Of a stretch of 64,000 bases of DNA, positions 18,413 through 26,084 are shown piece after piece. The notes beneath the pieces are model-generated. The model worked only from the letters and a program-made list of their open reading frames with translations. It was not told the origin of the DNA and ran no database searches. This DNA is from Parasphingorhabdus sp. (GTDB taxonomy: Bacteria > Pseudomonadota > Alphaproteobacteria > Sphingomonadales > Sphingomonadaceae). Position 1 is the stretch's first letter. Every line of letters starts with the position of its first letter. The DNA is taken from assembly GCA_030373505.1 (NCBI GenBank), contig JAUCYS010000002.1, forward strand, positions 62,001 through 126,000, read 5' to 3'. Both the position numbers and the translations under genes were made by a program.

Positions 18413-20147
18413 GCCCGAAACCCGTCAGCGGCCCAAGCGGACGCTGTTGTTCAGCGCGGCCTTGCTGCTGCTCACCTCCTGCACCACGGTTGCGGAAACC
18501 GGTGTCGAGCCCGTCGCCGAGGCGCAGTCCTATGATATCCTGATCGACAACGGCCTGATCGTCGATGGCAGCGGATCGGCCCCTTATGTCGGCGATGTCG
18601 CGATCCGCAATGACCGGATTGTCGCGGTTTCGCCGGAAATTACCGGCAGCGCAACACGCGTCATCGACGCGCGCGGGCTGGCGGTCGCACCGGGCTTTAT
18701 CAACATGCTGAGCTGGGCGCCCGATGCGCTGATCGCCGATGGCGCCGGCGAAAGCGACATCCGGCAGGGCATCACGCTGGAGGTCTTCGGCGAAGGATGG
18801 TCGGAAGCCCCGCTGACCGACAAGATGGTCGAGACCCTGGAGAGCGAACAGGGCGATATCCGCTATCCGATCAGCTGGCGCACCCTCGACCAATATTTCG
18901 ACTTTATCGAGAATCGCGGGATCGCGCCCAATGTGGCATCCTTTGTCGGCGCGACCACCGTGCGGATCAACGAGCTCGACTATGCCGATGTCGATCCGGA
19001 CGCCGCCCAGCTCGACCGGATGCGCGCGCTGGTCCGCGAGGCGATGGACGATGGCGCCATGGGTGTCGGCAGTTCGCTGATCTATGCCCCGGCCAGCTAT
19101 GCGGAAACGCCGGAACTGGTCGCTCTGGCCACCGAATCCGCGCGCTGCGGCGGCATGTATATCAGCCATATGCGCAACGAGAGCGACCATGTCCTCGAAG
19201 CGGTCGACGAGCTTATAGAAATTGCCGAAAAATCGGGCGGCCCGGCAGAAATCTATCATCTGAAACAGGCCGGCAAGGACAATTGGGACAAGCTCGACCC
19301 GATTATCGCCAGGGTCGAGGCAGCGCGCGCAAAGGGTCTGCGCATCACCGCCAATATGTACACCTATACCGCCGGTTCGACCGGCCTCGATGCAGCGATG
19401 CCGACCTGGGTGCAGGAAGGCGGCTATGAGCAATGGAAAAAGCGGCTGCAGGATCCGGAAATCCGCAAGCGCGTGCTCGTCGAAATGCAGGGCAAACCGG
19501 TGGGCTGGGAAAATCTCTTCTATCATGCCGGCCCCGACAAGACGATGCTGGTTGGCTTCAAGAATGACAAGCTGAAGCCGCTGACCGGCAAGACCCTGGC
19601 CGAGGTGGCCGCGATGCGCGGCACCAGTCCGGCAGAGACGGCGATCGACCTGGTGATCGAGGATGGCAGCCGGGTCCAGGTGGTCTATTTCCTGATGGAC
19701 GAAGAAAATGTCGCACGGCAGACCGCCCTGCCCTGGATGTCCTTCGGTTCCGACGCGGCGGCCCTCGCGCCGCGCGGGGTGTTCCTGAAATCCTCCACCC
19801 ATCCCCGCGCCTATGGCAATTTTGCGCGGTTGCTGGGCAAATATGTCCGCGAGGAAAATCGCGCGACTCTGGCCGATGCGGTGCGGCGGCTGAGCAGCAT
19901 GCCGGCGAGCCATCTGGGACTGAAGGATCGCGGCAATCTGGCAGCCGGGCAATTTGCCGATGTGGTGATTTTTGATCCGGCGACGATTGCCGACAAGGCG
20001 ACCTACGCGGAGCCCCAACAATTCGCTGTTGGCGTGCAGCATGTGCTGGTCAATGGACAGCCGGTGCTGAGCGGCGGCAAGATGACCGATGCCCGCCCGG
20101 GTCGGGCCGTCCGGGGACCCGGCTGGAACAGCTGCCCGCCGCGCTAG
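18405..20147 (+). CDS. D-aminoacylase-like amidohydrolase lipoprotein lacking the HxH motif
   Basis: 580 residues. Lipobox LTSC places it as a lipoprotein; then an amidohydrolase barrel of the N-acyl-D-amino-acid deacylase group (YDILIDNGLIVDGSG, VAPGFIN). Where the group normally has HxH after PGFID, this protein reads INMLSWAPD, so two metal ligands are missing. Later features remain: ISHMRNES, IYHLKQAG, SFGSDAAA, STHPRAYG. Single-metal catalysis is known in the D-aminoacylase family, so activity is possible, but the Cys ligand (GNCG in relatives) is also replaced by FGEG. It is translationally coupled to the M20 enzyme. Confidence 0.82.
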   Translation: MNRPETRQRPKRTLLFSAALLLLTSCTTVAETGVEPVAEAQSYDILIDNGLIVDGSGSAPYVGDVAIRNDRIVAVSPEITGSATRVIDARGLAVAPGFINMLSWAPDALIADGAGESDIRQGITLEVFGEGWSEAPLTDKMVETLESEQGDIRYPISWRTLDQYFDFIENRGIAPNVASFVGATTVRINELDYADVDPDAAQLDRMRALVREAMDDGAMGVGSSLIYAPASYAETPELVALATESARCGGMYISHMRNESDHVLEAVDELIEIAEKSGGPAEIYHLKQAGKDNWDKLDPIIARVEAARAKGLRITANMYTYTAGSTGLDAAMPTWVQEGGYEQWKKRLQDPEIRKRVLVEMQGKPVGWENLFYHAGPDKTMLVGFKNDKLKPLTGKTLAEVAAMRGTSPAETAIDLVIEDGSRVQVVYFLMDEENVARQTALPWMSFGSDAAALAPRGVFLKSSTHPRAYGNFARLLGKYVREENRATLADAVRRLSSMPASHLGLKDRGNLAAGQFADVVIFDPATIADKATYAEPQQFAVGVQHVLVNGQPVLSGGKMTDARPGRAVRGPGWNSCPPR

Positions 20148-20155
20148 CACCCAGA

Positions 20156-20204
20156 CAAAGCAGAGCGCGATAGGTGGCCTGCTTTGCCCGGGCTGCGCGC
20201 TCTG
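20156..20204. other. Two overlapping, mutually exclusive hairpins
   Basis: CAAAGCAG (20156-20163) pairs with CTGCTTTG (20179-20186), and CAGAGCGCG (20161-20169) pairs with CGCGCTCTG (20196-20204). The left arms share CAG, so only one stem can form fully. It lies just after the deacylase stop; no T-run. May be a 3'-end structure. Confidence 0.4.
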
Positions 20205-20253
20205 ATCCATCCAAAGTTCGTGAAAGTTCGGGCCAAGGAGGCCTTTTGCGAGC

Positions 20254-20283
20254 TTGACATGCAACCATTTAGTTGCATATTAA
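20254..20283 (+). promoter_or_regulatory. Promoter with embedded ArsR-type operator
   Basis: A perfect -35 TTGACA (20254-20259) and a -10-like TATTAA (20278-20283) are 18 bp apart. Between them lies the perfect inverted repeat ATGCAAC-N6-GTTGCAT (20259-20278). The site sits just ahead of the ArsR gene at 20289, so autorepression is likely. Given the short leader, transcription would begin very near the start codon. Confidence 0.7.
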
Positions 20284-20288
20284 AAACC

Positions 20289-20648
20289 ATGTCCGATGTC
20301 TTCGCCGCCCTTGCCGATGAAACCCGCCGCGCCCTGCTCGACCGGCTCTTCATCAGGAATGGCCAGAATCTGACCGATCTTCACAGTGGCATGACCATGT
20401 CGCGCCAGGCGGTGGCCAAGCATCTGCATATTCTCGAAACCGCCAATCTTGTCTCGGTCCACCGGCAGGGGCGGGAAAAGCTGCATTATCTCAATCCCGT
20501 GCCGCTCGGCGATATTGTCCATCGCTGGATCGGCAAGTTCGAGGATGCCCGGATTGAAGCGCTGAGCGATTTCAAACAGCAAGTCGAAGATGCTTCCAGA
20601 TCTTCCAGCCACAACAAGCGAGAGGAGAAACGCCGTGCCAGCCAGTGA
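20289..20648 (+). CDS. ArsR-family transcriptional regulator
   Basis: 119 residues: a winged helix of the subgroup that lacks metal-binding Cys pairs (VFAALADETRRALLDRL, MTMSRQAVAKHLHIL, VHRQGREKLHYLNP). The ATG at 20289 was chosen because the family begins at this point and the promoter lies just upstream. The C-terminus is basic and overlaps the next gene by 14 bp. Regulators of this subgroup are routinely paired with an SRPBCC (AHSA1-type) protein, as here. Ligand unknown. Confidence 0.88.
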   Translation: MSDVFAALADETRRALLDRLFIRNGQNLTDLHSGMTMSRQAVAKHLHILETANLVSVHRQGREKLHYLNPVPLGDIVHRWIGKFEDARIEALSDFKQQVEDASRSSSHNKREEKRRASQ

Positions 20649-21159
20649 CCCCACAAATATGACAACCCGCGCAGCGACGGGCGAGCCCTGCGCACCGGAT
20701 TTTGTCTACACGATTTTCATCAAGGCGACCGCCGAGCAGGTCTGGAACGGCCTGATCGACCGGGAACTGACCAAGGCCTATTGGGGCCATTATAACGAAT
20801 CCGACTGGAAAGCGGGATCCCGGTGGGAACATGTGCGCAGCGACGGCAGCGGCAAAATCGACACGCGCGGTCGCATCATCGAGATGGATCCGCCCCGTAA
20901 AATGGTCTGGAGCTGGGCCTTTGATTCGGAAGCGGACCGGCCTGAAAAATTGTCGCGGGTGACCTACGAACTGGTCAGTCTGGGCCCCGACACCAAATTG
21001 ACCGTTACCCATAGCGAGCTTGAGCCCGGATCGCCGATGGATATTGGCGTACGCGAAGGCTGGCCAGCGGTTCTCAGCAATCTGAAGTCCATTCTGGAAA
21101 CGGGAGAGACATTGTCCGAGGAACAGTGGCCGAACGCGGAACAGTTCGAACAGGACTGA
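20635..21159 (+). CDS. SRPBCC (AHSA1-type) hydrophobic-ligand-binding protein
   Basis: 174 residues from GTG at 20635, which has AGGAG seven bases upstream; an internal ATG at 20659 is possible. The START/Bet v1-like fold is recognisable from FVYTIFIKATAEQVWNGLID, AYWGHYNESDWKAGSRW, GRIIEMDPPRKMVWSW and the C-terminal helix GWPAVLSNLKSILETG. It overlaps the ArsR gene, so the two are co-translated. Such proteins bind small hydrophobic ligands; the partner regulator presumably controls both genes. No catalytic residues assigned. Confidence 0.85.
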   Translation: MPASDPTNMTTRAATGEPCAPDFVYTIFIKATAEQVWNGLIDRELTKAYWGHYNESDWKAGSRWEHVRSDGSGKIDTRGRIIEMDPPRKMVWSWAFDSEADRPEKLSRVTYELVSLGPDTKLTVTHSELEPGSPMDIGVREGWPAVLSNLKSILETGETLSEEQWPNAEQFEQD

Positions 21160-21278
21160 CTTCACCCGGCGCCTGACGATCCTTTTTGACAGGCAAACGG
21201 ACTCAGAATTGCGCTCAGTCGAAGGGGGATCGAACATTCCCCCTTCCGCCGTTGAATCGAAGCCCCTAAAGTCGCCGG

Positions 21279-21755
21279 ATGGACATCGCCTCTGCCATTC
21301 CCGCGGACATCAAGCCGCATGACGGACGCTTTGTCGGCGGCAAGCATTATTTCGCCTGCCGCGTCTATTTCGAGGACACCGACTTTTCGGGCATTGTCTA
21401 TCACGCCAATTATCTGCGCTATATGGAACGGGCCCGCTCGGACATGCTGCGGCAGCTCGATATGAACCAGCATGCGGCCTATGAGAGCGGCGAAGGCGTC
21501 TATGCCGTGGTCGACCTGACGATGAAATATTGGTCGCCGGCAAGGCTGGACGACGATCTGCTGGTGATCAGCACGGTGGAGACGTTGCGCGCGGCGAGCG
21601 TGGTCATCGACCAGACGATCATGCGCGGCTCTGACCGGATCACGTCAGCCTCTGTTCACGCTGCCTTTCTTACCCCGGCCGGACGCCCGAGACGACAACC
21701 GAAAGCGTGGACAAAGGCTTTCGCCAGCGTCATGGACCAGACTGTTACGAAATGA
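21279..21755 (+). CDS. ybgC: Acyl-CoA thioesterase of the Tol-Pal operon
   Basis: 158 residues of hotdog-fold 4-hydroxybenzoyl-CoA-thioesterase type. The active-site segment VYFEDTDFSGIVYHANYLRYMERAR (read in pieces: EDTDFSGIVYHANY) carries the catalytic Asp. It is the first gene of the conserved ybgC-tolQ-tolR-tolA-tolB-pal cluster, 13 bp ahead of tolQ. In other bacteria YbgC acts on acyl-CoAs and is linked to phospholipid metabolism. Upstream, 119 bases separate it from the SRPBCC gene. Confidence 0.93.
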   Translation: MDIASAIPADIKPHDGRFVGGKHYFACRVYFEDTDFSGIVYHANYLRYMERARSDMLRQLDMNQHAAYESGEGVYAVVDLTMKYWSPARLDDDLLVISTVETLRAASVVIDQTIMRGSDRITSASVHAAFLTPAGRPRRQPKAWTKAFASVMDQTVTK

Positions 21756-21768
21756 AGGATATCAAATC

Positions 21769-22467
21769 TTGCTAGACCAACTTTCACTCGGAGCGACCAG
21801 CGGCAATTTCTCCCCGTTCATGCTGTTCATGGAAGCCGATATCGTCGTCAAGGCGGTGATGATCGGCCTGTTGCTGGCCAGCATCTGGACCTGGACGATC
21901 ATCGTCAGTTTCGGCATGACCATCGGCCAGATTTCCAGAAAATCGGACCGGTTCGAAAGGGCCTTCGACAAGGCCGAAAATATCGACCGGTTTTTCGACG
22001 AACATGGCAAGTCCAGCCTGCCGAGCGCCAAGGTTCTCGCCGCCGGTGTCAAGGAATGGCGCCGTTCGACGGCAAAGGGCCCGGTCGACCGCGACGGCAC
22101 CCGGCAGCGGCTGGCCACGGCGATGAACATGACGATCGCCGAGGAAGTGGACCGGATCGCCGACCGGCTGAACTTTCTCGCCACCGTCGGTGCCGTTGCC
22201 CCCTTTGTCGGCCTGTTCGGTACGGTCTGGGGCATCATGCGCAGTTTCTCGGCGATCGCCGCGGAGCAGAACAGCTCGCTCGCAGTGGTCGCACCCGGCA
22301 TCGCCGAGGCGCTGTTCGCCACCGCAATCGGCCTTTTTGCGGCAATCCCGGCGGTTATCGCCTATAACCGCTTCTCGCACCGGCTGAACAAGCTGGAAGC
22401 CCGCATGGGTCGCTTTGCCGACGGGTTCCACGCCACGCTCAGCCGCGAACTGGAGTTTGGAAACTGA
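21769..22467 (+). CDS. tolQ: Tol-Pal system inner-membrane motor protein
   Basis: 232 residues, TTG start with AGGA nine bases upstream. MotA/TolQ/ExbB proton-channel family: first membrane segment VVKAVMIGLLLASIWTWTII, a cytoplasmic loop, and the paired helices LNFLATVGAVAPFVGLFGTVWGI and VAPGIAEALFATAIGLFAAIPAV. With TolR it uses the proton gradient to energise TolA for outer-membrane constriction and lipid homeostasis. Two bases separate it from tolR. Confidence 0.95.
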   Translation: MLDQLSLGATSGNFSPFMLFMEADIVVKAVMIGLLLASIWTWTIIVSFGMTIGQISRKSDRFERAFDKAENIDRFFDEHGKSSLPSAKVLAAGVKEWRRSTAKGPVDRDGTRQRLATAMNMTIAEEVDRIADRLNFLATVGAVAPFVGLFGTVWGIMRSFSAIAAEQNSSLAVVAPGIAEALFATAIGLFAAIPAVIAYNRFSHRLNKLEARMGRFADGFHATLSRELEFGN

Positions 22468-22469
22468 GC

Positions 22470-22922
22470 ATGGGCATGAATATGGGATCCGGAACCGGGC
22501 GGCGCGGCGGTGGTCGCGGCCGCGCCCCGATGGCCGAAATCAATGTGACTCCTTTTGTCGACGTGATGCTGGTGCTGCTGATCATCTTCATGGTGACCGC
22601 ACCGCTGCTGGTCACCGGCGTGCCGGTCGACCTGCCGGAAAGCCGCGCCAACGCGCTGGAGCAGGAACAGGAACCGGTGCAGATTTCGATCGATAACGAA
22701 GGCCGCATTTTTGTCGACGACGAGGAACTGAGCCGCGGTGCCCTGGAGACCAGGCTGCGCGACATTGCCGCAAGCCAGAATGCCGCCGATCCGCGCCAGA
22801 TCATGCTGCGCGGCGACAGGACGCTGGATTATGGCCTGATCATGGGCGTGATGGGCGAACTCAACCGCGCGGGATTGAACCGCGTGTCGCTGGTCACTAC
22901 AGGTTCATCCGAGACACCATAA
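22470..22922 (+). CDS. tolR: Tol-Pal system proton-channel partner
   Basis: 150 residues. ExbD/TolR family: Gly/Arg-rich cytoplasmic start, a single membrane helix containing the proton-carrying Asp in NVTPFVDVMLVLLIIFMV, and a periplasmic domain (PVQISIDNEGRIFVDDEEL, LRGDRTLDYGLIMGVM). Assembles with TolQ. Located 2 bp after tolQ and 15 bp before tolA. Confidence 0.95.
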   Translation: MGMNMGSGTGRRGGGRGRAPMAEINVTPFVDVMLVLLIIFMVTAPLLVTGVPVDLPESRANALEQEQEPVQISIDNEGRIFVDDEELSRGALETRLRDIAASQNAADPRQIMLRGDRTLDYGLIMGVMGELNRAGLNRVSLVTTGSSETP

Positions 22923-22937
22923 GAGTGGGCAGCTGAT

Positions 22938-23732
22938 ATGGAGAAGGCTGAAAAAATTGGCTTGGGAATAGCGGCTGTGGGTCATGTGGCTCTGTTCGGC
23001 GCGCTGTCGTTCAGCATCCTCAGCAGCACCAATGACGCGTTCCGCAACAAACCGATCGAGGTGATGATTGCCGATGAGGTCGGCCTGGAAAGCGCTGCCC
23101 CCGATCCCTCCATGGTTACGCCCGCGACCAGCGTCGCGCCCGAACTGGGTGCTCCGGAAGAGAGCAGCTTTGTCGAACCAGAGCCGCTGCCCGAACCACC
23201 GAAAGCCGAAGCGAAGCCCAAACCATCCGTGACCCCAGCTCCCGTATCGCGCGAACCGCGCCGGCGACCGGACAAGCCGACCAGCACGACGCCCAAGGCG
23301 GAACCGAAGCCCAAGCCGCAGCCGAAACCACGTGGGGCTCGATTAGGCGATGATTTCATGAAAGGCTTGACCGACGCGGCCTCGGTCAGCCGTAACCAGA
23401 ATATCACGGCAGAAAAAGCGTCGCCAGCGGCGGTGGCTTCGCTCGAGCGCGAACTATACCGGCTGGTGAAACAGAAATGGCGTCCGCCGACAGGCGCCGA
23501 CGCGGAGCTGCTGCGCACCACCGTCACGGCTCGTCTCGACAGCAATGGCCGGATTATCGGCAAGCCCACAGCGACCACCACCGGCATCACGCCGAGCAAC
23601 CGGTCGCAGGTCGAAATCCATCAGGAACGCGCGATTGCTGCGGTCCAGCTGGCCGCACCGTTTACAACATTCCCCGAAAAATATTACGATGAATGGAAGG
23701 TTATCGAACCTGTCCTTTACCTTGGTGTCTAG
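22938..23732 (+). CDS. tolA: Tol-Pal system energy-transducing protein
   Basis: 264 residues, shorter than the enterobacterial protein. One N-terminal membrane helix (about 9-29, with a His as in TolA/TonB anchors), a Pro/Lys/Glu-rich periplasmic linker (about 60-135, PKAEPKPKPQPKP), and a C-terminal TonB/TolA-like domain (about 165-264, LYRLVKQKWRPP, TVTARLDSNGRIIG). It links the TolQR motor to TolB-Pal. Identification rests on both architecture and position in the operon. Confidence 0.92.
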   Translation: MEKAEKIGLGIAAVGHVALFGALSFSILSSTNDAFRNKPIEVMIADEVGLESAAPDPSMVTPATSVAPELGAPEESSFVEPEPLPEPPKAEAKPKPSVTPAPVSREPRRRPDKPTSTTPKAEPKPKPQPKPRGARLGDDFMKGLTDAASVSRNQNITAEKASPAAVASLERELYRLVKQKWRPPTGADAELLRTTVTARLDSNGRIIGKPTATTTGITPSNRSQVEIHQERAIAAVQLAAPFTTFPEKYYDEWKVIEPVLYLGV

Positions 23733-23742
23733 GAGACCCGCG

Positions 23743-25083
23743 ATGCAATCCACCGCCCCGACTATCAGAAACTTGTTTCTCGGCCTTGTCGCCAGCCTCG
23801 GGCTGACGGCGACGGCTCATGCCCAGCTGACCGTCGATGTCGACAATAGCGCGGGCGAAGAGCTCGTCATCGCCGTACCCGGCCTGCCGACGCCGCAAAG
23901 TGTTGACACCGTGTCCGGCAGCACCGCCGATCTGGGCGGCAAGATCAGCGATGTCATCGTCAGCGATCTTCGCTCCAGCGGCCTGTTCAAGCCGATGGGC
24001 CGCAACCAGGTGCGCGGGATCAGCTATAGCGAGGTCACCGCGCCGCAATTTCCCTACTGGAGCGGCACCAGCGCGTCGGCGCTGATTCAGGGCTTCATCC
24101 AGTCCAATGCCGACGGCAAGCTGACGGTTGGCTGCTATCTCTATGATGTCGCGCTGGAAACCGAGCTGACCCGTCAGGGCTTTGTCGTCGAACCACGCGA
24201 CTGGCGCCGGGCCGCGCACAAATGCGCCGACGCCATCTACGCCCGGCTGAGCGGCGAATCGCCATTCTTCGATAGCCGCATCGCCTATATTGCCGAGACC
24301 GGCCCCAAGGGGAACCGGGTGAAAAGGCTGGCGATCATGGACAGCGACGGCGCCAACCACCGGTTCATCACCAATGGCCAGGCGACCGCCCTCACCCCGC
24401 GCTTTTCGCCCGATTACAAGAGCATCGTCTATCTGAGCTTTCTCGACGGCAATCCGCGCATCTATATCTACGATATCGGCACGGGCAGCCAGCGGCTGAT
24501 CACCCAGAGCACCAATCCTACCTTCGCGCCGCGCTGGTCACCGGACGGCAAGTGGATCCTCTATTCCATGGCGATTGCCGGCAATACCGATATCTACAAG
24601 GTCTCGGCAGCGGGTGGCGGCAAGCCGCAGCAACTCACCTTTTCGCCCGGCATCGATATCGGCGGCAGCTTCTCTCCCGACGGCAGCCGGATCGTCTTCG
24701 AAAGCGACCGTTCGGGCAGCCAGCAACTCTATGTCATGAGCGCCGACGGCGGCAACGAGCGGCGAATCAGCTTCGGCGGCGGTCGCTATGCGACGCCGGA
24801 ATGGAGCCCGCGCGGCGACCTGATCGCCTTCACCAAGATCGCCGGCAATTTCCGCATCGGCGTGATGACACCGAGCGGCGGCGGCGAGCGGCTGCTGACC
24901 GACAGCTGGCAGGACGAGGCGCCGACCTGGGCCCCCAATGGGCGGGTAATCCAGTTTTTCCGCACCACCAAGGGCAATGGCAATACCGGAATCTGGCAGG
25001 TCGACCTGACCGGCCGCAACGAGCGGGAACTGCCGACGCCGGTCAACGGTTCTGACCCGGCATGGGGTCCCTTGCTGCCCTGA
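23743..25083 (+). CDS. tolB: Tol-Pal periplasmic beta-propeller protein
   Basis: 446 residues from ATG at 23743, preceded by AGGAGACC. Signal peptide ends ATAHA-Q. An N-terminal TolB domain (VIVSDLRSSGLFKPM) is followed by a six-blade propeller of TolB/WD40-like repeats (FSPDYKSIVYLS, WSPDGKWILYSM, FSPDGSRIVFESDRSG, WSPRGDLIAFTK). It binds Pal and contacts TolA during envelope constriction. Ten bases after tolA. Confidence 0.96.
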   Translation: MQSTAPTIRNLFLGLVASLGLTATAHAQLTVDVDNSAGEELVIAVPGLPTPQSVDTVSGSTADLGGKISDVIVSDLRSSGLFKPMGRNQVRGISYSEVTAPQFPYWSGTSASALIQGFIQSNADGKLTVGCYLYDVALETELTRQGFVVEPRDWRRAAHKCADAIYARLSGESPFFDSRIAYIAETGPKGNRVKRLAIMDSDGANHRFITNGQATALTPRFSPDYKSIVYLSFLDGNPRIYIYDIGTGSQRLITQSTNPTFAPRWSPDGKWILYSMAIAGNTDIYKVSAAGGGKPQQLTFSPGIDIGGSFSPDGSRIVFESDRSGSQQLYVMSADGGNERRISFGGGRYATPEWSPRGDLIAFTKIAGNFRIGVMTPSGGGERLLTDSWQDEAPTWAPNGRVIQFFRTTKGNGNTGIWQVDLTGRNERELPTPVNGSDPAWGPLLP

Positions 25084-25153
25084 ATTCAGATCGCGACAAG
25101 TCCCTGAAAAAAGGCTATATCCAAACCGACGGGCTATTTTAAATAGGAGCAAT

Positions 25154-25663
25154 ATGATGATCAAATATGCGACCCCCCTCCTGATGACCGCCAGCCTGGC
25201 GCTGGCAGGCTGTGCGAAGAAACCACCGGAAGAACTGCCGCCGGCACCGGTTGGCACAGCACCAACCCCGACACCAACACCCTCCGGTCCGGGCTATACT
25301 CCCGGTTCGCAGCAGGATTTCCTGGCCAACACGATGTCCGACCGGATCCTGTTCGATACCGACCGGTTCAACATCGACACGCAGGACCAGGCCGTGCTGC
25401 AGAGCCAGGCTCGCTGGATGGCGCAAAATCCGAACGCGCGGATCACCATCGAAGGTCATGCCGACGAACGCGGCACCCGCGATTATAACCTCGCACTCGG
25501 CGAACGGCGCGCCAATGCGGCGAAAAACTATCTCGCCTCGCTGGGCGTCAGCCCGGCGCGGATGACCACGGTCAGCTATGGCAAGGAACGGCCGGAAGCG
25601 CTTGGTTCAAACGAAAGCGCCTGGGCCCAGAACCGCCGCGCGGTCAGCGTTGTGGTCCGTTAA
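25154..25663 (+). CDS. pal: Peptidoglycan-associated lipoprotein
   Basis: 169 residues. Lipobox LAGC gives a mature Cys at residue 20; a Pro/Thr-rich linker precedes an OmpA-like peptidoglycan-binding domain (about 65-169) with ITIEGHADERGTRDYNLALGERRANA and its diaminopimelate-binding Asp and Arg. Outer-membrane anchor of the Tol-Pal system. Last gene of the operon, followed by a strong terminator. Confidence 0.96.
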   Translation: MMIKYATPLLMTASLALAGCAKKPPEELPPAPVGTAPTPTPTPSGPGYTPGSQQDFLANTMSDRILFDTDRFNIDTQDQAVLQSQARWMAQNPNARITIEGHADERGTRDYNLALGERRANAAKNYLASLGVSPARMTTVSYGKERPEALGSNESAWAQNRRAVSVVVR

Positions 25664-25689
25664 ACCGACCTGAAACCAGACACAAAAAA

Positions 25690-25725
25690 GGGCCGCTAAC
25701 CATCGAGGTTGGCGGCCCTTTTTTT
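25690..25725. terminator. Bidirectional intrinsic terminator after pal
   Basis: GGGCCGCTAACC (25690-25701) pairs with GGTTGGCGGCCC (25707-25718) around ATCGA, with one wobble, followed by seven Ts on the plus strand. Six As precede the stem, so it also ends the convergent minus-strand gene at 25741. Confidence 0.92.
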
Positions 25726-25740
25726 AAACTTCAAAATCTT

Positions 25741-26037
25741 TTATTTCTTGGTGCCGGTCATCGCCATTTCGCCAAAGGCGCCTGCCTTGACGGAGCCAGC
25801 CAGCTGGCCGTCGGTGATCGTCGCATCGCCTTCCAGCTTCATCGGCATGGGAACGGTCATGTTCATTTCCCAGGTGATGTGATTGCCGTCGACCTTGCCG
25901 TTTTCAACGTCCATCGATCCCATGGCACCGGTGTTGGTACCGGTAAACGTGTCACCGTCGGTGACGATGGTGAATTCCGACGTCTGGTCTCCCATCGGGG
26001 ATTTGGTCACACAAGCATAAGTTCCATCAATAGACAT
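25741..26037 (-). CDS. Small beta-rich hypothetical protein
   Basis: 98 residues beginning MSIDGTYAC, no signal peptide. Alternating polar and hydrophobic strands with many Gly, Thr and Met (FTIVTDGDTFTGTNTG, VDGNHITWEMNM, GDATITDGQLAGSVKAG) suggest a small beta-barrel or sandwich; the NGKVDGNHITW pattern is seen in uncharacterised proteins where it precedes a substrate-analog strand. It lies 47 bp downstream of the M16 peptidase gene on the same strand and may be co-transcribed with it. Function not recognised. Confidence 0.7.
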   Translation of the reverse strand: MSIDGTYACVTKSPMGDQTSEFTIVTDGDTFTGTNTGAMGSMDVENGKVDGNHITWEMNMTVPMPMKLEGDATITDGQLAGSVKAGAFGEMAMTGTKK

Positions 26038-26084
26038 TCCGTTCTCCTTTTATGTCAAAGCCCTGATCCGGCTCGCGCCAGCGA

